NCBI GenBank assembly: GCA_029077825.1
Contig: JAQNCT010000002.1
Coordinates: forward strand, 1 to 64,000
Origin: Acidocella sp.
GTDB taxonomy: Bacteria; Pseudomonadota; Alphaproteobacteria; Acetobacterales; Acetobacteraceae
Length of the DNA stretch: 64,000 bases
Direction: 5' to 3'
Below, one piece after another: positions 44,306 through 53,395 of this stretch (positions are counted from its first letter, which is position 1; every line of letters starts with the position of its first letter). The translations under genes were made by a program, and so were the position numbers. The notes beneath the pieces were generated by a model, which ran no database searches, had not been told where the DNA came from, and saw nothing but the letters and a program-made list of their open reading frames with translations.

Positions 44306-44706
44306 CCAGCGGCGCGCAATTCACCTGCTTTTTTTTCCAGACGTTTGGCCATTTCGTCCATGTGCCAAGCCTGCACCTCGTTGAACGTGACATAGCCGCG
44401 TTTGGCGGTGTCAATCTCGGCAAAATGCTTCACCACCGGCTTCAAGTCGGCAGCCGTGGCCTGTGCCAGCGTTAAGTGCCCATCATGGGTGGTATTGGCG
44501 GCGTTAAATCGGTCATGCATTTTCTGGTCCATCGCCATGTGCCTATGGTCCCCATGACCGGGCGCAACGGGTGCGCCAAGCGGTGTGCCGGGCGGTGCGC
44601 CACCCGGGCCTTGCATGGTGGAGGGCGGGTTGGGCGCGGACTGGGCCAGCGCCATGCCTGGGACGATCAAGGTAGCGAGCAACGGTATAAAAATAAAACG
44701 GCGCAT
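44302..44706 (-). CDS. Secreted EF-hand-like protein
   Basis: 134 residues. A signal peptide (FIFIPLLATLIVPGMALA) is followed by a Pro/Gly/His-rich linker and two EF-hand-like loops: NTTHDGHLTLAQ near residue 72 and DTAKRGYVTFNE near residue 98. The loops keep only part of the acidic calcium ligands, and the linker holds HGDHRHMAMD, so calcium or other metal binding is uncertain. Similar short EF-hand proteins are common in alphaproteobacterial periplasms. It is convergent with the small secreted protein gene and lies 72 bases after rpsD on the same strand. Confidence 0.72.
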   Translation of the reverse strand: MRRFIFIPLLATLIVPGMALAQSAPNPPSTMQGPGGAPPGTPLGAPVAPGHGDHRHMAMDQKMHDRFNAANTTHDGHLTLAQATAADLKPVVKHFAEIDTAKRGYVTFNEVQAWHMDEMAKRLEKKAGELRAAG

Positions 44707-44778
44707 TTAAACCTCCATTACTGAAAGTTCTATGTGCGCCGTCTTTGTAACAGCCGGTTGCCCGGCGGGTAACGTTAA

Positions 44779-45393
44779 TTAACGGGAGTAGAATTCCACC
44801 ACTAAATTCGGGTCCATCTGCACCGGATAGGGCACATCAGCCAGCTTTGGGGCCCGCAGGAACTTGCCCTTCATGGCGCGGTGATCAACTTCCATATATT
44901 CCGGGATGTCGCGCTCGGTGCTCTGGGCGGCGTCTAAAACCACAGCGATCTGCTTGGATTTCTCACGCACTTCAATCTCGTCACCATCCTTCACCAGGAA
45001 CGACGGGATATTCACCTTCTGGCCGTTGACCATCACATGGCCATGGCTGACGAACTGGCGGGCCGCAAACGGGGTGACCGCGAATTTCATCCGGTAGATC
45101 ACCGCATCCAGGCGGCGCTCGAGGATTTCGATGAGGTTTTCAGAAGTGTCACCCTTACGGCGCACCGCTTCCTCATAATATTTGTAGAAGGATTTTTCGG
45201 AAATATTGCCGTAATAGCCCTTCAGCTTCTGCTTCGCCATCAACTGCACGCCGTAATCGGACGGCTTCTTGCGGCGCTGGCCATGCTGGCCCGGCCCGTA
45301 TTCGCGCTTGTTCACCGGCGATTTGGCGCGGCCCCACAAATTAGCGCCCAAACGGCGGTTAATTTTATACTTACTCTCAGTGCGCTTGGTCAT
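44779..45393 (-). CDS. rpsD: 30S ribosomal protein S4
   Basis: 204 residues. It begins [21 protein letters not shown] and contains the S4 RNA-binding domain ([15 protein letters not shown] to [15 protein letters not shown]). S4 is one of the primary 16S rRNA-binding proteins and often represses its own synthesis. It stands outside the ribosomal operon, as is usual in Alphaproteobacteria. The ribosome binding site AAAGGG lies before the ATG. Its leader (about 110 bases) carries a strong hairpin, and a good promoter lies at 45509-45537. Confidence 0.97.
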   Translation of the reverse strand: MTKRTESKYKINRRLGANLWGRAKSPVNKREYGPGQHGQRRKKPSDYGVQLMAKQKLKGYYGNISEKSFYKYYEEAVRRKGDTSENLIEILERRLDAVIYRMKFAVTPFAARQFVSHGHVMVNGQKVNIPSFLVKDGDEIEVREKSKQIAVVLDAAQSTERDIPEYMEVDHRAMKGKFLRAPKLADVPYPVQMDPNLVVEFYSR

Positions 45394-45430
45394 GGCGCAT
45401 ACCCTTTCTTGTTAAAATTCCGCCAGTAGT

Positions 45431-45460
45431 CTCCCTTTGTTTCATAAAGAACAAAAGGAG
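45431..45460 (-). promoter_or_regulatory. Hairpin in the rpsD leader
   Basis: CTCCCTTTGTT at 45431-45441 and AACAAAAGGAG at 45450-45460 form an 11-base stem (one G-U pair when read as reverse-strand RNA) with an 8-base loop. It lies about 38-67 bases upstream of the rpsD start. A second smaller hairpin, CAGGCG-ACCAC-CGCCTG, lies at 45467-45483. No T-run follows, so these are not intrinsic terminators. S4 autoregulation through the leader is a possible role, by inference. Confidence 0.5.
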
Positions 45461-45508
45461 CGGGCGCAGGCGACCACCGCCTGTCCACGTTCCCGGCAAC
45501 GAAAGCCG

Positions 45509-45537
45509 CAATTATGAGGCTTGGCCTCTCAAGTCAA
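45509..45537 (-). promoter_or_regulatory. Sigma70-type promoter of rpsD
   Basis: On the reverse strand TTGACT (-35, 45532-45537) and TAATTG (-10, 45509-45514) are separated by 17 bases. The spacer contains the inverted repeat GAGGC-CAA-GCCTC (45516-45528). Transcription would begin near 45502, about 110 bases before the rpsD start. Confidence 0.6.
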
Positions 45538-45599
45538 TGGCCCGCTTCACGGCGAAAGCCTGACTACCCTACATTAACTCAAGCAAAACTGACCTTACT

Positions 45600-48500
45600 C
45601 TACGGCGCAACCCAGGACTGAATCACCGCCGCTAGCGCAAGCGTTAGGCCGTGCCGGGGCGGTTCGTGCAAATACAACTCGGCGCTGGCACCCATCCATA
45701 TCCCCTGATCATCCGCAGCCTGCTCATACCACCCCTGCCCCAGCCCGGTCTGGCTGGGCAGCCTAGCCAGACAAATTCCCAGTTGCCGCCTGTCCTCGGA
45801 GTCTGGGTCGGTATCAGCCGGGGCAGCGCTGCGGGTTACCAGGGCCAGCTTGCCCGCCGCCCGGTTGATAGGGAACGCCGCAATCCGCTGCCCGCGCCGC
45901 CAGCCAAAGCACGGCAGCAGCGATTGCTGCCCGGCGATGCCGCGCAGCCCGGCGTGGTAAGTGAGGCAAAACCCGGCCTGTAGCGCGATATCATGCAGCC
46001 TGCGCCGGATTTTTGCCAATTCTGGCCCCTTGGTGACCAGCGGGGCGCAAGGTACTCGGCCTGAGCCGCGCTCACCAAGCTCATGATACAGCGCGCCGCG
46101 GTTGCCGGTATCAAGATAACTCTCCGCCGCCATGCCGTCGGCCAGCAGAAGATCGTGCCGGTCCAACTCGATATGGTAATAGGTCACTGCTGCCTGTGGC
46201 GTTTCGGTAATGGTAGCACCGTTTACCAAATGGCACGCTGGCACCAGCACGCCTTGCAAATACACCGCGTGCAACGGTGATAAATACACTGGCCGGGCTG
46301 GCACGCCCGGCCCCAACGCGCCAGCTGCAAAGCGTACCGGGCTGGCCGCCGGTTTGCCGCCGAGATCAAGTGTTCGCCAGCCAACCCAGCATACCCGGCG
46401 GCGCACGCCATTCAGGGTGATGATCGGGTCATTCGGCTTGAACGCCTCCACCGGCTTGTAGCCGTTCGGCGTCAGCAGCCTGGTGCCGCGCTTGAAGCAA
46501 GGCATGTCACCGCCCAGTGTGATCAGCGTGCCGCCATGACCATCGGAGAGTAGTTGCACCCCCGGCTGGCTCGCCGCCACGCTTAATGCAAAGCTGCCAA
46601 GTGCTATGCCATTGGCATCGCTGGCGCTGATTGTGCCGCCGCTAAAACTCACCAGCGATGGTGCCACGCCGACAAGATCAATCGCGTCATGGTCCAGCAT
46701 ATTGGCTACCGCACCACTGAACTGCGCAACATCATTGATCGTCAGTTCGGCGCTGCCGCCGGTGAAATCAATTGTGCCGCCGCTAAACCCGTGTGCCACA
46801 TCCAGCGCCGAAAACCCGGATATCACGATCACACTGCCGTCGCTCAAGCTGATGTTATCCGCCAGTAGCAAATTGCCGCCGGCTTGAATCTCGCCCCCCA
46901 GCAAGCTGATACTTCCCAGTCCGCCAGCCTGCCCGACCATGCCGCTGCCGCTCAGCATGGCCCCCGCCAGCAGCGTCACTGAGGGGCTGAATAAACGACC
47001 GCCCGCCAGTGTGATGCTGCCCTGCGAGATGAGCGCACCACTCAACGACATTTCCCCGGCCAGAGTGATGAGCCCGCTGTTTTGCTGCAACGATGCCGCT
47101 TGCAAAACCGCCCCCGGCCCCACCAGCAGCGTGCCCGATTGCGCCACCCCGCCGCTGAGCGCGAGGGTGGCGGTGCCGCCGAGGTCAATAGCGCCCGGCA
47201 GAGACAGGCTGGTGCCGCTCAGCACCGCCTGATCGAAAATATTCAGCACGCCAAAATCGCTCAGCGTCCCGACACTCACCAGCGCTGCACCCTCACCGCT
47301 TAGCGTGCCAAAGCTGCTGATATTTGAAGCCACCAGGCTGCCGGTGACCACCACAGCCGCGCCGGGGGCCACAGCCAAGGTTCCGGCAATATCAATGGCG
47401 CCAGCAATATCCATCCCGCTGGCGGCACCGAGCGTGACATTGCCATCAGCCACAAAATAGCTGGTCAGAACACTTAGCGAGCCGCTCCCCGTTGAATCGC
47501 CAATCGTAACGTTTTCCCGCAGCGTGACGTTGGCACCGGCATCGAACAGCGCATTACCACCGCCATCCACCAGCAACGCGGTGCCGGATAGCCCATCCAC
47601 CATCAGCACACTGGCAATATCCTTGGTACCGGTAATGATTATTTCCCCTGGAGCAGCCTGCCCCTGGATGGGTGTCATTACCTGATCATTGAATACTGAG
47701 ACCTGCCCGGCATCGCCGAAAAATCCGGTCACCGTGCCGCCGGCATTATTCATCATCACCGGCACCGTAGTATTCAGCCCCGGTAACAAAGCGCTGTTGC
47801 TGCTGATGGTGAGCACATCGGCTACCGCCCCGGCTTTTGCCGTATAATTCAACCCGGCCAGATCAGCGTTCAGCGCCGTGGGGTTGGCCGCGATAAATGT
47901 CATCTGCGCCGCCGCCGTGCCGTTCGTTTCGCTCAGGACCCCGTTGGCAACTGCCAGCGTGAGTGAAATGCTCTGGCCGCTCCAACCGCGCAGCAATACG
48001 TCAAAGCCTAAAAGCGGCTGCGCCACGCCCGGCTGCGCCACAATCGCCGCTGAAGCCGCGCTTAATCCATTAATAAAAATATCCGCGCTGGCATTTCGCA
48101 GGCTAACTTCACCGTCGCCTTGCGCATCAACCCCCACAAACAACGATGCGCCCACCGGATAAGCGGCGTTGATGGTGAAAGATTGCGTAACCCCTTGCGC
48201 ATCGGTTCCGGCAACGACAAAATTATTAGCGGTGATGTTAAACAAAGACAGCCCGTTCAACCCAGGAAAAATCAGCCGGTCACCTGGCGCGAAGTTCAGA
48301 ATTTTGCCCGAAAATACCGCCGGGCTGGTTATCACAATCACCCCGCCGGTCTGCGCCAGCGTATCAGCATAGGCACCGGTGAATGTTGCAGCACCGCTAT
48401 CATTCAGAAAATTAAGTACCGCTGGTGATGCCACCGTCAGCGGGGTGGTGCTGAACACCCCGTATAACGGATCCAATGGCCCAAGTGCCAGCACCCCACC

Positions 48501-49790
48501 GGCGGCGACATCGAGCGTGGTGCCTATAATATCGCCCGCCGCGATCACGATGGTCTCACCGCCGCCCGCCAGAATTTCACCGGCCCCGCTGATCAACCCG
48601 GCCTCGCTGAAATTACCGGCCACCAGTTCGCCCGAGCCGGTTAACACAGCACCCGCCGCCAGTGACAAGGCCGCAACGTAGTTCGTGCCGATGGCTGTCC
48701 CTGCCTCAAACGTACCGGCAAAGTCCAGCAGCGCGCCGCTACCCAGTGACACCAGCCCCGCCACGCTGGCACTGCCTGACACAATCAGCGTCCCTGCCTC
48801 GCTGAATGATGCTGCCCCGAGCTGGCCGAAATCATACGAGGTGCCACCCAGGACGAGCTGGTTATATGGCATCTGCAAGGCCGCATCTGGGGTGATTATC
48901 ACTGAACCAGCGCCGCCGATGCCACCGATGTCACTGACGGTTTGCGTCACTTGCAGGGTGCTGCCCAGGCTGAGCATGCTCACCCCCAATATCGCGGTGT
49001 CCGCACCGCTATTAATGGTGCTGAGCGGCCCCGGCACGCCGGTGACATCAAGCGTGATGTTGCCGGACGTGACAGCACTCCCAAGCGGCCCCGCCACATC
49101 GCGCGCCGCATAGGCCAGCCCGGTGATGGCGGCTGGCCCGGCCCATTGCAGGCCGGCCAGCAATATATTCACCGCTGTCAACTGAGTGGCGGTAAAGTTA
49201 AGTATAATTTGGTTTGTTCCAACGCCGCTTGCACTAATGCCACTTTGCAGCGAGAGGCCCGGGAGCAGCAGCACGCCAGAGGCGGCACTCAGCGTCACCG
49301 CCAGGCTCTCGCTATTGCCCTGCCCGGCCGCCGCCAGCGCACTGGCCGCCGGGTTTGCAAGCACCAGCCCGCTGATCGGATCTACCGTGTAGGATACCAA
49401 ATTCATACTGGTGGGCGGTGCTACAAACGCTGCCCCCACCGCCGGAATAACATTGACCGCTATATCCGTTGTGGCACTCAGCAAAGCCGGATCATTGGCG
49501 ATGATCAGCAACGTATCTGGCACGGTCTCCCGATCCTGCAAGCTTGCCAAGGCGGCATTTACTTGCGCCAGACTGCCGGCAATGCTGAGCGTATTGGCGA
49601 CACTGCTGATTGTGGCGCCGCTGGCGGAACTAGCGCTCAGCCGTGCCGCGCTGTTCCCTGCAATGATCGTGACGCTAATGATGCCGCCGGATGAGTCCAG
49701 CAGACTTAACGGTGCCGGATCACTCGTGCTGGTCACACTGCCAAGCAGTGCCACCGTGGCGGGGGCAATGATGTCGATCCGGTTGGTCAC
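45600..49790 (-). CDS. Large beta-repeat protein with C-terminal Hint domain
   Basis: 1396 residues. The first 1090 or so are low-complexity beta-type repeats rich in Ala, Gly, Ser, Leu and Val, with three related units (near 20-110, 130-250 and 570-680) containing patterns like ANDPALLSATTDIAVNV and SSNSALLPGLNTTVPV, then many SG-rich strands resembling a right-handed beta-helix. A Hint domain starts at C1098 (PCFKRGTRLLTPNGYKPVE) and includes LSPLHAVYLQGVLVPACHL. No Sec signal is seen, so type I secretion is possible. Hint folds can self-cleave, but an Asn-Cys/Ser splice end is not obvious. The gene lies upstream of rpsD and divergent from the photolyase gene. Confidence 0.8.
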   Translation of the reverse strand: MTNRIDIIAPATVALLGSVTSTSDPAPLSLLDSSGGIISVTIIAGNSAARLSASSASGATISSVANTLSIAGSLAQVNAALASLQDRETVPDTLLIIANDPALLSATTDIAVNVIPAVGAAFVAPPTSMNLVSYTVDPISGLVLANPAASALAAAGQGNSESLAVTLSAASGVLLLPGLSLQSGISASGVGTNQIILNFTATQLTAVNILLAGLQWAGPAAITGLAYAARDVAGPLGSAVTSGNITLDVTGVPGPLSTINSGADTAILGVSMLSLGSTLQVTQTVSDIGGIGGAGSVIITPDAALQMPYNQLVLGGTSYDFGQLGAASFSEAGTLIVSGSASVAGLVSLGSGALLDFAGTFEAGTAIGTNYVAALSLAAGAVLTGSGELVAGNFSEAGLISGAGEILAGGGETIVIAAGDIIGTTLDVAAGGVLALGPLDPLYGVFSTTPLTVASPAVLNFLNDSGAATFTGAYADTLAQTGGVIVITSPAVFSGKILNFAPGDRLIFPGLNGLSLFNITANNFVVAGTDAQGVTQSFTINAAYPVGASLFVGVDAQGDGEVSLRNASADIFINGLSAASAAIVAQPGVAQPLLGFDVLLRGWSGQSISLTLAVANGVLSETNGTAAAQMTFIAANPTALNADLAGLNYTAKAGAVADVLTISSNSALLPGLNTTVPVMMNNAGGTVTGFFGDAGQVSVFNDQVMTPIQGQAAPGEIIITGTKDIASVLMVDGLSGTALLVDGGGNALFDAGANVTLRENVTIGDSTGSGSLSVLTSYFVADGNVTLGAASGMDIAGAIDIAGTLAVAPGAAVVVTGSLVASNISSFGTLSGEGAALVSVGTLSDFGVLNIFDQAVLSGTSLSLPGAIDLGGTATLALSGGVAQSGTLLVGPGAVLQAASLQQNSGLITLAGEMSLSGALISQGSITLAGGRLFSPSVTLLAGAMLSGSGMVGQAGGLGSISLLGGEIQAGGNLLLADNISLSDGSVIVISGFSALDVAHGFSGGTIDFTGGSAELTINDVAQFSGAVANMLDHDAIDLVGVAPSLVSFSGGTISASDANGIALGSFALSVAASQPGVQLLSDGHGGTLITLGGDMPCFKRGTRLLTPNGYKPVEAFKPNDPIITLNGVRRRVCWVGWRTLDLGGKPAASPVRFAAGALGPGVPARPVYLSPLHAVYLQGVLVPACHLVNGATITETPQAAVTYYHIELDRHDLLLADGMAAESYLDTGNRGALYHELGERGSGRVPCAPLVTKGPELAKIRRRLHDIALQAGFCLTYHAGLRGIAGQQSLLPCFGWRRGQRIAAFPINRAAGKLALVTRSAAPADTDPDSEDRRQLGICLARLPSQTGLGQGWYEQAADDQGIWMGASAELYLHEPPRHGLTLALAAVIQSWVAP

Positions 49791-49861
49791 TGGGAAGAGA
49801 GTGATACAACCAAATCCACTTCGTCAATTCATCAACACAACTTTAAATTAATCAAGATGAA

Positions 49862-49875
49862 TTGACCGCCATCAA
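49862..49875. promoter_or_regulatory. FNR/FixK-like box upstream of the photolyase operon
   Basis: TTGAC-CGCC-ATCAA differs at one base from the TTGAT-N4-ATCAA consensus of FNR/FixK-type regulators. It is centred about 65 bases before the photolyase start and about 78 bases from the start of the Hint protein gene, so it could act on either. No clear -10 element confirms the promoter. Confidence 0.35.
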
Positions 49876-49933
49876 ACTTATGTGCGCTGCCAGGCTGTAG
49901 CATCACCGGCCCGCCTGTGCTTTTGGACGTAAT

Positions 49934-51364
49934 ATGAATGTTAATATTGTCTGGTTCAAAAACGATCTTCGGCTGGCTGATAACCCGGCCCTCCACGCCG
50001 CGTTGCAATCAGCTGAACGTATTCTGCCAGTGTTTGTGCTGGATGATCATATGCCGGCCATTGAAACGCCCGGCGGTGCCAGCCGATGGTGGCTGCACCA
50101 TTCGCTCAGCGCGCTGGCCGCCGATCTACGTGTAATTGGTGCGGAGCTGGTGCTGCGCCGGGGCGAGGCCAGCCACATTATTCCGGCCTTGGCCTTGGAA
50201 ACCGGGGCCAGCGCCGTGCATACCGCCCGCGCCCATGAACCGGCGATGCGGGCCGTTGACAAACAAGTGGCCACGGCACTGCAAGTCCATAAAATAGAAT
50301 TTCATCGCCACCTGTCAGCTGCGCTATTCGCGCCGGAGCGGATCACCACCAAAACCGGCGGCGTTTACGGGGTTTACACGCCATTTTCCCGCGCTTGTTT
50401 TGACGCCGGCGTCTCGGAGGATGAACTGCCCGTCCCCACCAATATTCCTGGCGTGCGCAATATCGCCAGCGATGATTTATCAAGCTGGGCGCTACTGCCC
50501 ACCCAACCCGACTGGGCACAGGCATTCCCTGCCTCCTGGCAACCCGGCGAGGCTGGGGCGCACCAGAAGCTTGCCGCTTTCCTGCAAACCGCCGTCGGGC
50601 CTTACGCCGACGCCCGCAACCTGCCCGGCCAGCCTGGCACCTCGCGTTTGTCACCGCATCTGCATTTTGGCGAAATCTCACCGCGGACCGTATGGAACCG
50701 TGCGGTCCACGCCAAAGGCCAGGGCGTGCAAACTTATCTAAAGGAGCTACTCTGGCGCGAGTTTTCAATGTATCTGCTTTGGCACCATCCCAACCTCGCC
50801 AGTGTGCCGATTCGCTCCGAATTTGCCAATTTCCCATGGGCTGATGATCGTGCCGGTTTGCGTGCCTGGCAGCGCGGCCAGACCGGCATTCCGATCGTTG
50901 ACGCCGGGATGCGCGAACTCTGGCAAACCGGCTGGATGCATAACCGGGTGCGCATGATTGTCGCCTCGTTCCTGGTTAAGCATTTGTTAATACCCTGGCA
51001 GGTGGGCGAGGCGTGGTTCTGGGACACGCTGGTCGATGCCGACTTGGCCGCCAACGCAGCCTCCTGGCAATGGGTGGCCGGCTGCGGCGCCGATGCCGCG
51101 CCGTATTTCCGAATTTTCAATCCGGTGCTGCAAGGACAAAAATTCGATGCCGATGGCACCTATGTGCGTCGCTACATTCCCGAGCTCGCGGCGCTGCCGA
51201 ACCAATATATCCACGCCCCATGGGACGCACCGGAAATTATTCTCACAAGCGCTCGCGTAACACTGGGCCGGACCTATCCAAAGCCGTTAATAACGCTTAC
51301 CCAAGGTAGGGAACGAGCACTTGCCGCCTACCGGCAGATTTCGAAATCGGGACAGCATGACTGA
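49934..51364 (+). CDS. phrB: Deoxyribodipyrimidine photolyase
   Basis: 476 residues. An N-terminal Rossmann-type antenna domain (IVWFKNDLRLADNPAL) is followed by the C-terminal FAD-binding helical domain with LRPHLHFGEIS-type SRLSPHLHFGEISPRTV, WREFSMYLLW, GIPIVDAGMRELWQTGWMHNR and YFRIFNPVLQG. It repairs pyrimidine dimers using blue light. It opens a forward operon; its stop overlaps the next gene by 8 bases, which links repair to the lipid-type genes that follow. Confidence 0.95.
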   Translation: MNVNIVWFKNDLRLADNPALHAALQSAERILPVFVLDDHMPAIETPGGASRWWLHHSLSALAADLRVIGAELVLRRGEASHIIPALALETGASAVHTARAHEPAMRAVDKQVATALQVHKIEFHRHLSAALFAPERITTKTGGVYGVYTPFSRACFDAGVSEDELPVPTNIPGVRNIASDDLSSWALLPTQPDWAQAFPASWQPGEAGAHQKLAAFLQTAVGPYADARNLPGQPGTSRLSPHLHFGEISPRTVWNRAVHAKGQGVQTYLKELLWREFSMYLLWHHPNLASVPIRSEFANFPWADDRAGLRAWQRGQTGIPIVDAGMRELWQTGWMHNRVRMIVASFLVKHLLIPWQVGEAWFWDTLVDADLAANAASWQWVAGCGADAAPYFRIFNPVLQGQKFDADGTYVRRYIPELAALPNQYIHAPWDAPEIILTSARVTLGRTYPKPLITLTQGRERALAAYRQISKSGQHD

Positions 51365-52628
51365 AGTAAAGCCTAAAATCGCCGTGATTGGCGCTGGCAT
51401 TTCCGGCCTTTCAGCGGCCTGGCTGCTGCGTGACAAATTTGATGTCACTCTCTACGAGTCGGAATCCCGCGCCGGCGGCCATGCGGATACGCAATTGGTA
51501 ACATTGGATGGCGAAACCGTGCCGGTGGATACCGGCTTCATCGTGTTCAATAATGTCAACTACCAAAATCTTGTTGGTTTTTTCGAGCATCTTGGCATTG
51601 CAACGCATGATAGCAACATGTCGTTTGGGGTTTCCAAGGATAATGGGGCGTTTGAATACGCTGGCGGCGAGTTTAAGCAATTGTTTGCCCAACCCACTAA
51701 TTTACTGAAACCGCGCTTCTGGCGATTGCTGCGCGATATTATGCGTTTCAATCGTGCCGCACCCGCACTGCTTGAGACAACTTCCGAGCTGAGCCTTGGC
51801 GAGTACCTCACCCGTAACAATTATTCCACCGCCTTTATCGAAGATTACATCCTACCGATGGGCGCTGCCATCTGGTCGTCCTCGGTGGAGGGCATGAAGG
51901 CGTTTCCGGCGCGAGGTTTCATCCGGTTCTTCGTCAATCATGGGCTGTTGAAATTCACGGACCGCCCGCAGTGGCGCACGGTCACCGGCGGCTCAAAGGT
52001 TTATGTCGAGCGGGTTCTGCGCGACCTTGCCGATGTCAAACTTGACTCCGCGGTGCGGCAAGTCTCCCGCAGCGATGCCGGCGTGATTGTCGAATCGCTG
52101 GCTGGACGTGAGACTTTCGCGCATGTCGTGTTCGCCTGCCATGCTGATCAGGCACTGGCGATGATCGACAGGCCGGAGCCTGAGGAGTCGCTCATTCTGG
52201 GCGCGATCAAATTTCAGAACAACATCGCCATTTTACATCAGGACGCCAAGCTAATGCCAAAGCGCAAGCTGGCCTGGTCATCCTGGAACTATCTGAGCTA
52301 CGCCAAGGATGATCAGTGCCATGCTGTGTGCCTGACCTACTGGATGAACCTGCTGCAAGGAATGCACACCAAGTTGCCTTTGCTGGTCAGCCTGAATCCT
52401 TTAATATCGATCGATTCCGATAAAATCCTGCTGCGCAAAGTCTATCGCCATCCACAGTTCAACGCCGCTGCCATGCAGGCGCAAGAAGACTTACCGAAAC
52501 TCCAGGGGGCTGACCGGCTGTGGTTTGCGGGTGCTTGGACCTGCTGGGGCTTCCATGAAGATGGCATCGCCTCCGCAGTGCGAATTGCCAATGCTTTGGG
52601 GGTGCAGGCACCTTGGCAAAGGTCCTGA
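51357..52628 (+). CDS. NAD(P)/FAD-dependent oxidoreductase
   Basis: 423 residues. The dinucleotide-binding motif IGAGISGLSAAWLL lies at about 11-24, followed by the amine-oxidase-type ESESRAGGHADT. The C-terminus ends with the FAD-contact WFAGAWTCWGFHEDGIASA. This protein is regularly encoded between photolyase and DUF1365/cyclopropane synthase genes. Family relatives are amine oxidases and carotenoid/fatty-acid desaturases, so redox change of a lipid is plausible. ATG at 51357 overlaps the photolyase stop by 8 bases. Confidence 0.87.
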   Translation: MTEVKPKIAVIGAGISGLSAAWLLRDKFDVTLYESESRAGGHADTQLVTLDGETVPVDTGFIVFNNVNYQNLVGFFEHLGIATHDSNMSFGVSKDNGAFEYAGGEFKQLFAQPTNLLKPRFWRLLRDIMRFNRAAPALLETTSELSLGEYLTRNNYSTAFIEDYILPMGAAIWSSSVEGMKAFPARGFIRFFVNHGLLKFTDRPQWRTVTGGSKVYVERVLRDLADVKLDSAVRQVSRSDAGVIVESLAGRETFAHVVFACHADQALAMIDRPEPEESLILGAIKFQNNIAILHQDAKLMPKRKLAWSSWNYLSYAKDDQCHAVCLTYWMNLLQGMHTKLPLLVSLNPLISIDSDKILLRKVYRHPQFNAAAMQAQEDLPKLQGADRLWFAGAWTCWGFHEDGIASAVRIANALGVQAPWQRS

Positions 52629-53395
52629 CGGCGCCAGCCACACTTTATGTCGGCCGGGTGGCGCATATCCGCCACACGCCGTTTCGCTATCGGTTTGATT
52701 ACCGGATGTTTATGTTCGCGGTTGACCTTGACCGCATTGATGAGGTTGCCGCTGCCAGCCGGGTTTTCAAGCACAACAAGCCTGGCCTGACCGCCATTGC
52801 TGACCGCGATCACGGCTTTCGTGATGGCCGCTCGCTGCGGGCTTTCGTTGAGGACGCGCTGGCCCAGCAGAACATGCAGAGCTTCGGTGCTCGGATTACT
52901 TTCATCACCATACCGCGTCTGCTCGGTTATGCCTTCAACCCCATCAGTTTTTATTACTGCTACGATGCCGAGGGCCGCCTTGGCGCGGTGCTGCATCAGG
53001 TGAAAAACACCTTCGGCTGCCAAATCGGCTACTTATTGCCAGTGCATGGCACCGGCATCATCCGCCAGTCCACGGTTAAACGCATGTATGTCTCACCATT
53101 TTTTGATATGCAGGGCGGCTACCGTTTTGCTCTCTCCCCGCCTGCGGATAAACTTACCGTGTCAATCCAGTACGGCGAGGCGGCGCAGAAGCGGATGACC
53201 GCCACGATGGTTTTGAACGCGCGAGCGTTCACAGATGCGTCAATCCTGAGTTTACTGGCCAAAATGCCGTTCGCGCCAATGAAAGTGATGATGGCGATTC
53301 ACTGGCAGGCCCTAAAGCTTTACCTGCGCGGTGCCAAGTTCCATCCAGTACCGCCAATCAATCGCGAAACGATCATCGCCGGAGAGGGTAAATGA
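52613..53395 (+). CDS. DUF1365 family protein
   Basis: 260 residues. The conserved landmarks are TLYVGRVAHIRHTPFRYRF at the N-terminus, LLGYAFNPISFYYCYD in the middle, and VSPFFDMQGGYRF. The function is unknown; the family occurs next to cyclopropane-fatty-acid synthase genes. The TTG at 52613 sits 16 bases before the end of the FAD gene. Its own stop overlaps the synthase gene start by 4 bases, so the three genes are coupled. Confidence 0.85.
   Translation: MAKVLTAPATLYVGRVAHIRHTPFRYRFDYRMFMFAVDLDRIDEVAAASRVFKHNKPGLTAIADRDHGFRDGRSLRAFVEDALAQQNMQSFGARITFITIPRLLGYAFNPISFYYCYDAEGRLGAVLHQVKNTFGCQIGYLLPVHGTGIIRQSTVKRMYVSPFFDMQGGYRFALSPPADKLTVSIQYGEAAQKRMTATMVLNARAFTDASILSLLAKMPFAPMKVMMAIHWQALKLYLRGAKFHPVPPINRETIIAGEGK

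Noticed and set aside
44753-44766. GCCGG-TTGC-CCGGC hairpin after rpsD as a terminator
   Set aside because: The stem is only 5 bases and is not followed by T residues on the reverse strand.
48942-49694. Forward open frames across the Hint protein gene
   Set aside because: They arise from its repetitive GC-rich codons; no motif or ribosome binding site supports them.
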